A stretch of DNA of 64,000 nucleotides from Stenotrophomonas rhizophila (GCF_003651185.1 NZ_RCDC01000004.1:599868-663867), one strand, 5' to 3'; positions 16,287 to 26,476 are shown, numbered from the stretch's first letter. A program made the numbers and translations. Notes: generated by a model not told the origin, from the letters alone.

Positions 16287-19200
16287 GCGCATCGCTGCCC
16301 GGATACGCCGAACTGCATTGCCTGTCGGCCTTCAGTTTCCAGCGCGGCGCGTCCATCGCCGAGGAGTTGTTCGCGCGTGCCAAAGGCCAGGGCTACCACG
16401 CGCTGGCGATCACCGATGAGTGCTCGCTGGCCGGCATCGTGCGCGCCTGGCAGGCCGCGAAGAAGCACGCACTGCCCCTGATCACCGGTGCCGAATTCCA
16501 GCTGGAGGACGGCCCGAAACTGGTGCTGCTGTGCACCGATCAGGGCAGCTACGCCGCGCTGTGCCAGCTGATCACCACCTGCCGCCGGCGCGCGCCCAAG
16601 GGCGAGTACCGCTGCCTGCGCAGCGACATCGCACAGCTGCACGCCGGCCTGCTGTGCCTGTGGGCAGACCCTACCCCGGGCATCGAGGATGCGCAGTGGC
16701 TGCAGGCCTGCTTTCCGCAGCGGCTGTGGCTGGCGGTTGAACTGCACCGCGAGGCCGACGACCGTGCGCGCCTGCAACGGCTGCGTCGTTTCGGCCGCGA
16801 CCAGGGCATTCCACTGGTGGCCAGCGGCGATGTGCACATGCACGTGCGCCGCCGCCGCGCGCTGCAGGACACCCTCACCGCGATCGGCCACCACTGCACG
16901 CTCGGCGAAGCTGGCTGGCGGTTGTTTCCCAACGGTGAGCGCCACCTGCGTACCCGCCAGGCCCTGGCCACCCTGTACCCGCCCGAGCTGCTGGCCGAAA
17001 CCGTGCGCATCGCCGAGCGCTGCCACTTCGATCTCAAGCAACTGAAGTACACCTACCCGCGCGAACTGGTGCCAGCCGGCCACGACCCGGCCAGCTGGCT
17101 GCGGGTGCTGGTGGAAGAAGGCATGCAATGGCGTTGGCCCGCGGGCGAGACGCCCCAGCAACGCCACCAGATCGAACACGAACTGGCGCTGATTCACACC
17201 AAGCAGTACGAGTCGTACTTCCTGACCGTGCACGACATCGTGCGCTTCGCGCGCCGCCAGCAGATCCTCTGCCAGGGCCGCGGCTCGGCCGCCAATTCCT
17301 CGGTGTGTTACGTGCTGGGCGTGACCGAGATCGACCCCAGCGAGATGGCGCTGCTGTTCGAGCGCTTCATCTCCGCCGAACGCGATGAGCCGCCGGACAT
17401 CGACATCGACTTCGAACACGAACGCCGCGAGGAAGTGCTGCAGTACGTGTTCAACCGCTACGGTCGCGAACGCGCCGCATTGACCGCGGTGGCGATCAGC
17501 TACCGGGGGCGCAGCGCGGTGCGCGATGTGGCCCGGGTGCTGGGCCTGCCGCCAGACCAGGTCAACGAACTGGCCGCCTGCCTGGACCGCTGGAGCAGCC
17601 ACGAGCCGCTGCCGGAGGCATTGCGCGAGCGCGGCTTCGACCCGGAGACCCCGCTGATGCGGCGGGTGGTGGCGCTGACCGCCGAACTGGTCGACTTCCC
17701 GCGCCACCTGTCCCAGCACCCGGGCGGTTTCGTGATTTCCGAACATCCCCTGTCCACGATGGTACCGGTGGAAAACGCGGCCATGGCCGACCGCACCGTG
17801 ATCCAGTGGGACAAGGACGATCTGGATGTCACCGGGCTGATGAAGGTCGACTGCCTGGCACTGGGCATGCTCACCGCCGTGCGCAAATGCCTGGCGATGC
17901 TGGAAGCGCATGGCGAGCCGAAGATGGGCATGGCCGATATCCCCTCCGGCGATGGCCCCACCTACGACATGATCTGCCGCGCCGACACCCTGGGCGTGTT
18001 CCAGATCGAGTCGCGCGCGCAGATGGCGATGCTGCCGCGCATGCAGCCGCGCTGCTTCTACGATCTGGTGATCGAAGTGGCGATCGTGCGCCCCGGCCCG
18101 ATCCAGGGCGACATGGTCCACCCGTATCTGAATCGACGGAAGAAGCTCAAGGAAGAAGGCATCGAAGAGGTCGACTATCCCCCCGAGCTGGAGAAGGTCT
18201 TCAAACGCACCCTCGGCGTGCCGCTGTTCCAGGAACAGGTGATGCAGCTGGCGGTCGCCGCCGCCGGCTTCAGCCCCGGCGAAGCCGACGCGCTGCGCCG
18301 CTCGATGGCCGCGTGGAAGCGCCACGGCGGGCTGGAGCCGCACCGCGACAAGCTGCTCACCGGCATGGCCAGCCGGGGCCACAGCCGCGAATACGGCGAG
18401 CGCCTGTTCGAGCAGATCAAAGGGTTCGGCAGTTATGGCTTCCCGGAAAGCCATGCGGCCAGCTTCGCGCTGATCACCTATGTCAGCTGCTGGCTCAAGT
18501 GCCATCACCCCTCCGCATTCGCCGCCAGCCTGATCAACAGCCAGCCACTGGGGTTCTATACCCCGGACCAGATCCTGCAGGACGCGCGTCGCCACGGCGT
18601 ACCGGTGTTGCCGGTGGACGTACGCTACAGCGACTGGGACTGCACGCTGGTGCCGCCCACCTCGCCGGGCCGGCCGTTCGGCATCCGCCTGGGCCTGCGT
18701 CTGGTCGATGGCTTCAGCGAGGCGGTCGCCACCGGCGTGGTGCAGGCTCGCCAGCGCGCGCCCTTCGAGAGCGTGGCCGACCTGAGCCAGCGCGCGCAGC
18801 TGGACCGTCGCCATCAGGGTCTGCTGGCCGATGCCGGCGCACTCAAGGGCTTGAGCGGCCATCGCCATCGCGCGCGCTGGGACGTCTCCGGCGTGGAGAA
18901 GCCGCTGCCGCTGTTCGAGGCTGCACGCGCCACCGCCGAAGCCGCCGTCCCGCTGCCGCTGCCCAGCGCGTTCGAGGACATGCAGGCCGACTACAACACC
19001 ACCGGCACCACGCTGGGCCGGCACATGGTCTCCTTCATCCGCAGCCAGCTGCGCCAACGCCGCTGCCACCGCTCCGACGAACTGGCTACCTTGCCGCACG
19101 GGCGCAGCGTGCGCTTTGCCGGGCTGGTGCGCATGCGCCAGCGCCCGCAGACCGCCAGCGGGGTCACCTTCCTCACCCTGGAAGACGAATGCGGCATGGT

Positions 19201-19384
19201 CAACGCCGTGGTCTGGCGCAAGATCGCCGACCGCCAGCATCGCGTACTGGTTGAAGCGCAACTGATGCAGATCGATGGCCGGCTCGAACGCGTGGACGGC
19301 GTGCAGCACCTGATCGTCCGCCAGATGCACAACATCGACACCCTGATCGACGGCGTGCGTACCCACAGCCGCGATTTCCGCTGA
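16283..19384 (+). CDS. dnaE2: DnaE2 (ImuC), error-prone DNA polymerase III alpha subunit
   Basis: A 1033-residue C-family polymerase that performs translesion synthesis with ImuA and ImuB. The order is: PHP domain ([17 protein letters not shown], residues 6-22), palm with catalytic Asp372 and Asp374 in [14 protein letters not shown], the [15 protein letters not shown] motif near 334, a helix-hairpin-helix region, and a C-terminal OB fold ([18 protein letters not shown]). It is shorter than replicative DnaE (about 1160), as expected for DnaE2. The ATG overlaps the imuB stop. An in-frame upstream extension inside imuB was discarded. LexA control comes from the box at 14114. Confidence 0.95.
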   Translation: MSASLPGYAELHCLSAFSFQRGASIAEELFARAKGQGYHALAITDECSLAGIVRAWQAAKKHALPLITGAEFQLEDGPKLVLLCTDQGSYAALCQLITTCRRRAPKGEYRCLRSDIAQLHAGLLCLWADPTPGIEDAQWLQACFPQRLWLAVELHREADDRARLQRLRRFGRDQGIPLVASGDVHMHVRRRRALQDTLTAIGHHCTLGEAGWRLFPNGERHLRTRQALATLYPPELLAETVRIAERCHFDLKQLKYTYPRELVPAGHDPASWLRVLVEEGMQWRWPAGETPQQRHQIEHELALIHTKQYESYFLTVHDIVRFARRQQILCQGRGSAANSSVCYVLGVTEIDPSEMALLFERFISAERDEPPDIDIDFEHERREEVLQYVFNRYGRERAALTAVAISYRGRSAVRDVARVLGLPPDQVNELAACLDRWSSHEPLPEALRERGFDPETPLMRRVVALTAELVDFPRHLSQHPGGFVISEHPLSTMVPVENAAMADRTVIQWDKDDLDVTGLMKVDCLALGMLTAVRKCLAMLEAHGEPKMGMADIPSGDGPTYDMICRADTLGVFQIESRAQMAMLPRMQPRCFYDLVIEVAIVRPGPIQGDMVHPYLNRRKKLKEEGIEEVDYPPELEKVFKRTLGVPLFQEQVMQLAVAAAGFSPGEADALRRSMAAWKRHGGLEPHRDKLLTGMASRGHSREYGERLFEQIKGFGSYGFPESHAASFALITYVSCWLKCHHPSAFAASLINSQPLGFYTPDQILQDARRHGVPVLPVDVRYSDWDCTLVPPTSPGRPFGIRLGLRLVDGFSEAVATGVVQARQRAPFESVADLSQRAQLDRRHQGLLADAGALKGLSGHRHRARWDVSGVEKPLPLFEAARATAEAAVPLPLPSAFEDMQADYNTTGTTLGRHMVSFIRSQLRQRRCHRSDELATLPHGRSVRFAGLVRMRQRPQTASGVTFLTLEDECGMVNAVVWRKIADRQHRVLVEAQLMQIDGRLERVDGVQHLIVRQMHNIDTLIDGVRTHSRDFR

Positions 19385-19495
19385 GCCATCCCGTGACCGA
19401 CCTCACGCTCTGAATGTAATTCCAGACTTTTCCGACTGGTGTCGTGAATGCCCTATCCGGTATGGTCGCAGCCTTCCAAGGATCCGGAGAGCCAC

Positions 19496-20002
19496 ATGTC
19501 GCGCGCGCTGACCATCACCACGCTGGTCGTTTCCAGCCTCGCCCTGATCGTTTCCGGTTGGACCGCGCTGCGCCTGCACCAGAGCCAGTCCGAGGAGCGT
19601 GTCATCACCGCCCGTGGCCTGGTGATCCGCGATGCCAGTGGCCAGGCGCGGGTGATTCTCGGCGCCCCCGTCCCCGATCCGCTCACCAAGGGCGTCACCC
19701 AGGGGCCGCGCGCGTCACCGCTGTCAGGCCTGATCCTGCTGGGCGCCGATGGCTCCGAGCGTGGCGGCTACGGCACCGCCGATGTCGGCGACGAGGCCAT
19801 CCTCACCCTCGATGATGCCACCGGCACCACCGAGGTATTCAAGGTCACCGCCAACCCGGATCGCGGCGCCACCCTGGTGGTCAAGCACCAGAACAGCACC
19901 GGCGCGATGCTGACCTCCTGGCAGGGCAAACCGGAACTGATCTTCCTCAACGACGACGAACAGACGCACTACGTCAGCCCGAACGCCGCTGCGGCGCCCT
20001 GA
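19496..20002 (+). CDS. Membrane-anchored conserved hypothetical protein (paralogue of 31139-31726)
   Basis: A 168-residue protein with one N-terminal membrane segment (about residues 6-24) and a soluble, presumably periplasmic domain. The domain is made of short beta units: LVIRDASGQARVILG, GLILLGADGSERGGYG, ILTLDDATGTTEVF, LVVKHQNSTGAMLTSW. The pattern of D-x-x-G-x-x-R followed by G-L-x-L-x-D-x-x-G-x-E-R-G-G recurs in the protein at 31139-31726, so the two are paralogues. Function unknown. GGAG precedes the ATG. An in-frame ATG 48 bp upstream lacks support. Monocistronic between dnaE2 and the YggS gene. Confidence 0.75.
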   Translation: MSRALTITTLVVSSLALIVSGWTALRLHQSQSEERVITARGLVIRDASGQARVILGAPVPDPLTKGVTQGPRASPLSGLILLGADGSERGGYGTADVGDEAILTLDDATGTTEVFKVTANPDRGATLVVKHQNSTGAMLTSWQGKPELIFLNDDEQTHYVSPNAAAAP

Positions 20003-20113
20003 CATCGGCGGGCGGTGATTTTCGGGTAGCGCTATGACAACCTGTCCGGTGTTACGGGACCGCCCTGCCGGCGCGCCGACGCGCCGCAGCCGTCCCCGCT
20101 TCCGGAGCTCCCC

Positions 20114-20881
20114 ATGCCCATCGCTGCCCCCACCTGGCCCCAGGCCACCACTGTCGACGAGATCCGCCACAACCTGGCGATGGTCCGCGAACGCATCGCC
20201 CGCGCCTGCGCACTGGCCGGCCGCGACCCGGCCAGCGTGCGCTTGCTGCCGGTCAGCAAGACCGTCGATGAGGCCCGCCTGCGCCTGGCGTGGGAGGCCG
20301 GCTGCCATGAGCTGGGCGAGAACAAGGTGCAGGAAGCCCAGCGCAAGGCCGCGGCGATGGCCGACCTGCCCGGCCTGCGCTGGTCGGTGATCGGCCACCT
20401 GCAGACCAACAAGGCACGTGACGTCGCACGCTTCGCCAGCGAGTTCCAGGCGCTGGACAGCCTGCGCGTGGCACAGGCACTGGATCAGCGGCTGGAACTG
20501 GAGCAGCGCACGCTGGATGTGTTCGTGCAGGTCAACACCTCCGGGGAGGACAGCAAATACGGTCTGGACCCGATCGAGGTCGCCGATTTCGTGCAGCAGC
20601 TGCCGGCCTTCTCCAACCTGCGCGTGCGCGGGCTGATGACCCTGGCGGTGTTCTCGCCGGATCCGGAACAGGTACGCCCGTGCTTCGCGCGCCTGCGCGA
20701 CCTGCGCGACCGGTTGCGCCCCACCCTGCCGCCGGGCGTCAGCCTGGAGGAACTCTCCATGGGCATGTCAGGTGACGTCGAGATCGCCATCGAAGAAGGC
20801 GCTACCGTGGTACGCGTGGGCCAGGCCATCTTCGGTGCGCGTTCGACACCGGACAGTGTCTACTGGCCGACCCCGACATGA
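20114..20881 (+). CDS. YggS family pyridoxal phosphate homeostasis protein
   Basis: A 255-residue PLP-binding protein (PLPBP/PROSC family) that keeps vitamin B6 and amino-acid pools balanced and has no known enzymatic reaction. The PLP lysine is Lys49 in LLPVSKT. The family's GENKVQEAQ, WSVIGHLQTNKAR, VNTSGEDSKYG and LSMGMSGDVEIAI motifs are all present, the last binding the phosphate. It is slightly longer than usual at the N-terminus. In many genomes the neighbours are proC or pilT; here it is followed by an overlapping 40-codon reading frame. Confidence 0.93.
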   Translation: MPIAAPTWPQATTVDEIRHNLAMVRERIARACALAGRDPASVRLLPVSKTVDEARLRLAWEAGCHELGENKVQEAQRKAAAMADLPGLRWSVIGHLQTNKARDVARFASEFQALDSLRVAQALDQRLELEQRTLDVFVQVNTSGEDSKYGLDPIEVADFVQQLPAFSNLRVRGLMTLAVFSPDPEQVRPCFARLRDLRDRLRPTLPPGVSLEELSMGMSGDVEIAIEEGATVVRVGQAIFGARSTPDSVYWPTPT

Positions 20882-21000
20882 GCGGCTATCGCCTGCAATG
20901 GCAGCAGGCGGTCGCTGAGCAGCGGCGGCTGCACGGTGGTCCGGATGGACTGAAGGTGCTGAGCAGCGAGGCGGCCTATCGGGATATGCCTGCGCCATGA
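20878..21000 (+). CDS. Possible 40-residue protein overlapping YggS
   Basis: A short open frame starting MSGYRLQWQQAVAEQRRLHG whose ATG overlaps the YggS stop (ATGA). The composition is plausible for protein and the overlap suggests coupling, but there is no recognised domain and no independent support. It may be a small conserved product or chance. Confidence 0.35.
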   Translation: MSGYRLQWQQAVAEQRRLHGGPDGLKVLSSEAAYRDMPAP

Positions 21001-21109
21001 CCGGGCGCACCCCGGGTTCACTTCAGCGCACCCATCGCACGCCGATGCGCCGGCCGACACCGGATGTGCCATGCTCGCCTCCGTTGCAACCCACCTGGAG
21101 AGCGTCGCC

Positions 21110-21226
21110 ATGGCCAAAGGCCTGAACAAACAGAAAGAGCAGAAGAAGAAACCTGCCAAGACCGCCAAGGAAAAGAAGGCGGAAAAGAACGAAAAGAAGA
21201 CCACCCGCGGTTTCGCCCCGGTCTGA
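21110..21226 (+). CDS. Small lysine-rich protein, 38 residues
   Basis: MAKGLNKQKEQKKKPAKTAK opens a 38-residue protein with 15 lysines and an acidic/basic helix, ending RGFAPV. Similar tiny basic proteins of unknown function (MAKGxNxKKExKKKP) are widespread in gammaproteobacteria. GGAG lies at proper distance before the ATG. It may bind nucleic acid, but this is only inferred from charge. Confidence 0.65.
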   Translation: MAKGLNKQKEQKKKPAKTAKEKKAEKNEKKTTRGFAPV

Positions 21227-21326
21227 CCGGCGGCACCTCCGCTTACATCGCGGGCATCATGGGAGTGCGGCCACACCACGGTGTCCCGCAGCTCCTCCCG
21301 ATGTCATCGCGCAAGCACCGGCACGC

Positions 21327-22211
21327 TCACACCTCCGCCAACCTCAGCCGCTGCGCGTCCGTTGCCGGTGGCATGCCGAACAGCCGTGAGTAGTCCCGGC
21401 TGAACTGTGAGGGGCTCTCATAGCCCACCCGGTGGCCGGCATCGGCCGCATCCAGACCGTCATTGACCATCAGCCGGCGCGCCTCCTGCATCCGCAACTG
21501 TGTGCGGAAGTCCAGCGGGCTCATCGCCGTGACCGCCTTGAAATGGGCATGGAAGCTCGAACGACTCATGCCCGCAACGCGCGCCACCTCATCGGTACGC
21601 CAGACACCACGGAAATTCGCCCGGATCCACAGGATCGCGCGGGCAACCTGGCCGTGCCGGCTGTCGCCGCGGGTGATCGCGTGCAGCACGCTGCCGTTGG
21701 GGCCGGTCAACAGCCGATAGAGGATCTCGCGCAGCACCAGCGGCCCCAGCGCCTCGGCGTCGTCCGGTGAATCCAGCAAGCAGACCAGCCGCGTGGCGGC
21801 ATCCAGCAGCCCGGGTGTCATCGTGTCGAGCGCCAGGCCCGCGGCGACCGCTGGCTCGCCGGCAGGCTGCGGATACTGCAGCGCGAGCTCGCCCAGCACC
21901 GCCGCATCGAGATCGACCTGAAGGCTCAGATACGGCTGCGTCGCGGTCGCCTCGATCACCGAGCCCATCACCGGCAGCCCGACCGACGCCACCAGATAAC
22001 GGGTCGGATCGTAGTAGTAAACGCTCGACCCGAGCAGGGCACGCTTGCGGCCCTGGGCGACGAAGCACACGGTGGGCTCGTAGATCACCGGCATGGGCAG
22101 CGTCGCGGTGCTGCAACGGATCAGCTTCACCCCGGGCAGCCGGCACGCGAAGGTGCCATCGCGCGGTGCATGCCGGGCGATGGCATCACGGAACAACGCG
22201 AGCGGGGCCAT
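21327..22211 (-). CDS. AraC family transcriptional regulator
   Basis: A 294-residue regulator with an AraC_N-type sensor domain (LPGVKLIRCSTATLPMPVIY, and FVAQGRKRALLG) and two C-terminal helix-turn-helix motifs (RTDEVARVAGMSRSSFHAHF and DAADAGHRVGYESPSQFSRDYSRLFG region, residues about 200-290). It is divergent from the aldo/keto reductase, its probable target. The frame extends to 22250, but MAPLALFRDAIARH at 22211 follows GGAG at 6-nt spacing and matches where this subfamily begins. The inducer is unknown. Confidence 0.87.
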   Translation of the reverse strand: MAPLALFRDAIARHAPRDGTFACRLPGVKLIRCSTATLPMPVIYEPTVCFVAQGRKRALLGSSVYYYDPTRYLVASVGLPVMGSVIEATATQPYLSLQVDLDAAVLGELALQYPQPAGEPAVAAGLALDTMTPGLLDAATRLVCLLDSPDDAEALGPLVLREILYRLLTGPNGSVLHAITRGDSRHGQVARAILWIRANFRGVWRTDEVARVAGMSRSSFHAHFKAVTAMSPLDFRTQLRMQEARRLMVNDGLDAADAGHRVGYESPSQFSRDYSRLFGMPPATDAQRLRLAEV

Positions 22212-22370
22212 GCAGGTCTCCATGGGCGCGGCAGGACAGGTCGACATCATCCGTCGTGTTTGTACGATCGTGCAAGCATGCCGGAGGACCCGGCTACCGG
22301 GTCAACGCGACGCGCCAGAACAATGGGAGCCCACGCAGGCACCGCCCTGCCCGCCCCGGAGATCCTTCGC

Positions 22371-23441
22371 ATGACGTCCCCTGCCTCGCTTGATCACTAC
22401 CGCCTGCTCGGCCGTTCCGGGCTGCGCGTCTCCCCCCTCTCGCTGGGCACGATGACCTTCGGCGCCGACTGGGGCTGGGGCGCCGATGACGCTGAAGCCC
22501 AGCGGATTTTCGATGCCTACGTCGACCGCGGCGGCAACTTCATCGATACCTCGGTCAACTACACCAACGGCGCCGCCGAACGCATCCTCGGCCGCTTCGC
22601 CAAGGCCCAGCGCGACCGGCTGGTGCTGGCCACCAAATTCACCATGGCGCGCGACCCGGCCAACATCAATGCCGGCGGCAACCACCGCTACAACCTGGTG
22701 CGCTCGGTGGAAGCCAGCCTGCGCCAGCTGGATACCGATCGCATCGATCTGCTGTACGTACACGCCTGGGACTTCACCACCCGCCCGGACGAAGTGATGC
22801 GCTCGCTGGACGATCTCGTCCGCGCCGGCAAGGTCCAGTATCTGGGCATCTGCAACACCCCGGCGTGGCGCGTCGCCGAACTGCAGATCCTGGCGGACCT
22901 GCGCGGCTGGTCGCCGTTGATCGCGCTGCAGATCGAGTACAGCCTGGTCGAGCGCACCGTGGAGCACGAACTCATGCCCATGGCCAAGGCGATGGGTTTG
23001 GGGGTACTGCCGTGGTCGCCACTGGGGGGTGGCATCCTGACCGGCAAGTACACCCGCGCCGATCTCTCCGACGAAAATGGTGCGGACGTGGCAAGCAGCC
23101 GCAAAGGGGTGATCGCCTCGATCGGTCATCTCAACGAACGCTCGCTGGCAATCGCCGCAGTGGTGGGTGACGTGGCGGAGGAACTGGGCGTGACGCGCTC
23201 GCAGGTGGCCATTGCCTGGACGCTGGCCAACCCCGCGGTGGTCTCGCCGATCATCGGCGCACGCACCGTGGCGCAGGCCGAAGACAATCTCGGCGCCCTC
23301 ACCGTCGTGCTGAGCGAGGCGCATCTGGCCCGATTGGATGAGGCCAGTGCACCGGCACCGATCTTCCCCGCCCGCTTCATCGGCCGGCCGATGGCCCAGC
23401 AGTTGATCTTCGGCACCGCCACGCTGAGCGGGCGGAGATAA
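22371..23441 (+). CDS. Aldo/keto reductase
   Basis: A 356-residue NADPH-dependent oxidoreductase with a TIM-barrel fold. The catalytic tetrad is visible: Asp59, Tyr64 (FIDTSVNY), Lys89 (LATKF) and His131 (YVHAWD). The coenzyme phosphate-binding region near the C-terminus (SPIIGARTVAQAEDNLGAL) is intact. It is typical of the large group of bacterial YajO/Gcy-like aldehyde reductases; substrate unknown. GGAG precedes the ATG. It is followed 3 bp later by an exported SnoaL-like gene, probably in one operon controlled by the divergent AraC regulator. Confidence 0.92.
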   Translation: MTSPASLDHYRLLGRSGLRVSPLSLGTMTFGADWGWGADDAEAQRIFDAYVDRGGNFIDTSVNYTNGAAERILGRFAKAQRDRLVLATKFTMARDPANINAGGNHRYNLVRSVEASLRQLDTDRIDLLYVHAWDFTTRPDEVMRSLDDLVRAGKVQYLGICNTPAWRVAELQILADLRGWSPLIALQIEYSLVERTVEHELMPMAKAMGLGVLPWSPLGGGILTGKYTRADLSDENGADVASSRKGVIASIGHLNERSLAIAAVVGDVAEELGVTRSQVAIAWTLANPAVVSPIIGARTVAQAEDNLGALTVVLSEAHLARLDEASAPAPIFPARFIGRPMAQQLIFGTATLSGRR

Positions 23442-23444
23442 GCC

Positions 23445-23975
23445 ATGGCAACCTCTCCCTTTGGCGGGATGCTCGCCATGGCCATCACGGTGGCCTCGCT
23501 CGCCGTTGGGCCACTGATCCCGGTCGCCGCGGCGGCTGAAGCCACCCTGCCGCACACGGCGCACAACAAGCAGGTGGTGACCGAGGCCTTCGATCGATGG
23601 GCGGCCGGTGGCACGGCGTTCTTCGACGAAGTGCTCGCACCCGAGGTCGTGTGGACGATCGCCGGCTCCAGCCCGAGCTCAGGCACCTACCGCGGGCGGG
23701 AGGACTTCATCGCCCGCGCGGTGCTTCCCTTCGTCAGCCGGCTACGCACGCCGGTCCGCCCGACCTCCCGACAGATCTGGGCGGACGGCGAGCATGTGAT
23801 CATCCAGTGGGCCGGCAACGCGGTGGCCCGGGACGGCAGGCCGTATCGCAACGACTACGTCTGGATATTCCGGATGCGCGCGGGCAAGGCGGTCGACGTC
23901 ACCGCCTTCCTCGACCTTGTTCCCTACGACGCTGTCATCCACCGCCTGCCCGGCACGGACACCCCCGGCACGTGA
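23445..23975 (+). CDS. Exported SnoaL-like (NTF2 fold) protein
   Basis: A 176-residue protein with a signal peptide (about residues 1-30, ending AAAAEA) and a SnoaL-like domain. Domain features are NKQVVTEAFDRWAAGG, a VWTIAGSSPSSGTYRGRE loop and a VIIQWAGNA strand. Relatives are ketosteroid-isomerase-like small-molecule binders. It starts 3 bp after the aldo/keto reductase stop, with its GGAG inside that gene's end, so coupling is likely. Why a periplasmic NTF2 protein should go with a cytoplasmic reductase is unclear. Confidence 0.8.
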   Translation: MATSPFGGMLAMAITVASLAVGPLIPVAAAAEATLPHTAHNKQVVTEAFDRWAAGGTAFFDEVLAPEVVWTIAGSSPSSGTYRGREDFIARAVLPFVSRLRTPVRPTSRQIWADGEHVIIQWAGNAVARDGRPYRNDYVWIFRMRAGKAVDVTAFLDLVPYDAVIHRLPGTDTPGT

Positions 23976-24082
23976 ACCCGCAGCGTGCCTGCACTGGCAC
24001 CGCGCTGGCACCCGCGTTTGAAAGCGCAAACCGACAGATTGGGTGAAAAGGACCGGCGGATCACCGTGGGATAATCCGCCCC

Positions 24083-25390
24083 ATGACCTCGCCAGACCCT
24101 CAACGCCCTCTCCTGTCCAGGGATGCGTGGAAGCGCCGTGCGGCCCTGTGGGGCGGTGCCGTGGCTGTCGCCCTGGTCGCGATCGTGTTTGCCAAGGCCA
24201 GTGATGCGGCCTTCCGGGTCTTCCAGTCGATCATCGCCCATTCGATCTGGTGGGCGCTGCTGCTCACCCCAACCGTGTTCGCGCTGTTGGCGTGGCTGAC
24301 CAGTGGCGCGCTCAAGCCCACCCGCGGCAGCGGGATTCCGCAGGTGATCGCGGCCCTGGAGATCCCGACGCCCACGTTCCGGCGTGTGAATCTCTCGCTG
24401 GGCGTATCGGCAGGCAAACTCGCCTTGACCACGCTGTCGTTGCTCGGGGGCGCCTCGGTGGGCCGGGAGGGCCCTACCGTGCACGTCGGTGCCAGCGTGA
24501 TGTACATGTTCGGGCGATGGTTCGGGTTCCGCGATCCGAAAGAGCTGTCGCACTTTCTGCTCGCCGGCGGCGCAGCCGGCATCGCGGCGGCGTTCAACAC
24601 GCCGCTGGCGGGCATCGTATTCGCCATCGAAGAGCTCAGCGGCCGCTTCGAGCACCGCTTCTCCGGCACGCTGCTCACCGCGGTCATCGTGGGTGGCGTG
24701 GTGTCGCTGGGCCTGCTCGGCAACTACACGTACTTCGGCAAGGTGAGTGCCACGTTGCCGCTGGGGCAGGCCTGGCTGGCGATCGTGCTGTGCGGCACCG
24801 TCGCGGGGTTGCTTGGCGGCCTGTTCGCCAAAGCCGTGCTGCTGACCATGGAAGGCAGACCACGCTGGCTGGGCACGCTGCGCCAGCGCCATCCGGTCCT
24901 GCTGGCGGCGCTGTGCGGGCTCGCCCTGGTGCTGCTGGGCGCAGCGTTTGGCGCAGGGGCCTTCGGCACCGGCTACGAGCAGGCCAAGGGACTGGTGCAG
25001 GGAGCACCTTCGGTGGGTCACGAGTTCGGGCTGATGAAGCTTGTCGCCAATCTGGTCTCCTACGTCGCCGGTATTCCCGGCGGCCTGTTCTCGCCCGCCC
25101 TGGCCGTCGGCGCCGGGCTCGGCCACAACCTCGCCGCCCTCATGCCGACGGTCGATGAACGCATCTTCGTGCTGCTGGGGATGTGTGCCTACCTGACCGG
25201 CGTCACCCAGGCACCGTTGACCTCGGCGGTCATCTCGCTGGAGCTGACCGACAGCAGCGATATGCTGCTGCCCATCCTGGCCACCGTGCTGGTCGCGCGC
25301 GGCGTCTCCGGCCTGGTGTGCCGCGTGCCGATCTACAAGGCCATGGCCGAACAGCTGGTCAAGCAGCTGCCGGGCCCCCACCCGCCTTAG
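24083..25390 (+). CDS. ClC-type chloride channel or H+/Cl- antiporter
   Basis: A 435-residue inner-membrane protein of the ClC family. The three selectivity signatures are present: GSGIPQV (residues 82-88), GREGP with gating Glu129, and GGLFSPALAVG near residue 333. The C-terminal IYKAM carries the ion-coordinating tyrosine. The length and the absence of CBS domains match bacterial EriC/ClcA proteins. In acid stress such antiporters dissipate charge; an arginine-dependent acid-resistance pair lies far away at the window's end, so linkage is only thematic. It converges on the AcuI-like gene, 13 bp apart. Confidence 0.93.
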   Translation: MTSPDPQRPLLSRDAWKRRAALWGGAVAVALVAIVFAKASDAAFRVFQSIIAHSIWWALLLTPTVFALLAWLTSGALKPTRGSGIPQVIAALEIPTPTFRRVNLSLGVSAGKLALTTLSLLGGASVGREGPTVHVGASVMYMFGRWFGFRDPKELSHFLLAGGAAGIAAAFNTPLAGIVFAIEELSGRFEHRFSGTLLTAVIVGGVVSLGLLGNYTYFGKVSATLPLGQAWLAIVLCGTVAGLLGGLFAKAVLLTMEGRPRWLGTLRQRHPVLLAALCGLALVLLGAAFGAGAFGTGYEQAKGLVQGAPSVGHEFGLMKLVANLVSYVAGIPGGLFSPALAVGAGLGHNLAALMPTVDERIFVLLGMCAYLTGVTQAPLTSAVISLELTDSSDMLLPILATVLVARGVSGLVCRVPIYKAMAEQLVKQLPGPHPP

Positions 25391-25403
25391 TGCCGCGACT
25401 GGA

Positions 25404-26390
25404 TCACGCGTTGACGTCGACCACGGTGCGGCCCTGCACACGCCCCTGCAGCACCTGGTCGGCCAGCGCCGGCACCTCGGCCAGACCGATCATCTGCGTG
25501 GTGCGCGCCAGCTTGCCCAGGTCCAGATCGGCCGCCAGGCGCGTCCACGCCTGCTCGCGCGCGGCGTAAGGCGCGTTGACCGAATCGATGCCGGCGAGCG
25601 TCACGTTGCGCAGGATGAAAGGCAGCACCGAACCCGGCAGATCCGCACCCTGGGCCAACCCGAACGCCGCCACCACGCCGCGGTAGCGCGTCTGCGCCAG
25701 CACATTGGCCAACGTGTGGCTGCCCACCGCGTCGATCGCACCGGCCCAGCGTTCCTTGGCGATCGGCGCACCGGCCTCGGACAGCGTCGCGCGGTCGATG
25801 ATCTCTGCCGCACCCAGTTCCTTGAGATAGGCGGATTCCTCGAGCCGGCCGGTTGACGCGACGACCCGGTAACCCAGCGTGGAGAGCAGTGCGATCGCGA
25901 TGGACCCGGCACCGCCGTTCGCGCCAGTGACGAGGATGTCGCCCTGATCCGGTGACACGCCGCCATGCTCCAGCGCCAGCACCGACAGCATCGCGGTGTA
26001 GCCGGCGGTACCGACCGCCATCGCATCGCGGCTGGAAAACGCCGCGGGAATCTTCACCAGCCACTCGCCTGGCACCCGCGCCTTCTGCGCATAGCCGCCA
26101 TGGTGGGTCTGGCTCAAGCCCCAGCCGTTGACCAGCACGCGATCGCCCGGCGCAAAACCCGGGTGGGTGGACGTTTCAACCACACCGGCCAGATCGATGC
26201 CGGGAATGAGCGGGAAGGTGCGGATCACCGGCGAACGGCCGCTCAGCGCAAGGGCGTCCTTGTAATTCACCGTGGAGTACTCCACGGCAACGGTGACGTC
26301 GCCGGGCATCAGATCCTGCTCGGTCAGCTGGACGAGACCGGTCGCGATGGTATCGCCGGTCTTGGTCGCAAGGAGGGCGTTGAAGGACAT
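25404..26390 (-). CDS. Zinc-independent MDR oxidoreductase, AcuI/YhdH family
   Basis: A 328-residue NADPH-dependent medium-chain reductase. The sequence follows acrylyl-CoA reductases (AcuI/YhdH): STVNYKDALAL, IPGIDLAGVVE, GWGLSQTHHGGYAQ, and the nucleotide-binding VTGANGGAGSIAIALL near residue 155. It lacks the zinc-binding cysteines of alcohol dehydrogenases. It reduces acryloyl-CoA or similar enoyl thioesters, which detoxifies acrylate. GGAG lies just before the ATG. Monocistronic. Confidence 0.9.
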   Translation of the reverse strand: MSFNALLATKTGDTIATGLVQLTEQDLMPGDVTVAVEYSTVNYKDALALSGRSPVIRTFPLIPGIDLAGVVETSTHPGFAPGDRVLVNGWGLSQTHHGGYAQKARVPGEWLVKIPAAFSSRDAMAVGTAGYTAMLSVLALEHGGVSPDQGDILVTGANGGAGSIAIALLSTLGYRVVASTGRLEESAYLKELGAAEIIDRATLSEAGAPIAKERWAGAIDAVGSHTLANVLAQTRYRGVVAAFGLAQGADLPGSVLPFILRNVTLAGIDSVNAPYAAREQAWTRLAADLDLGKLARTTQMIGLAEVPALADQVLQGRVQGRTVVDVNA

Positions 26391-26476
26391 GGGATCTCCG
26401 GTTCGGGTGCATGAGGGACAGTGCAGACAGAACCAGTGTGCGCACCTGGCCGTACCGAGGCGTTAAACGGCCCCGG

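Noticed and set aside
16229..19366. A minus-strand frame of over 1000 codons opposite dnaE2
   Set aside because: Shadow of dnaE2; composition is unlike any protein family and the sense strand holds all catalytic motifs.
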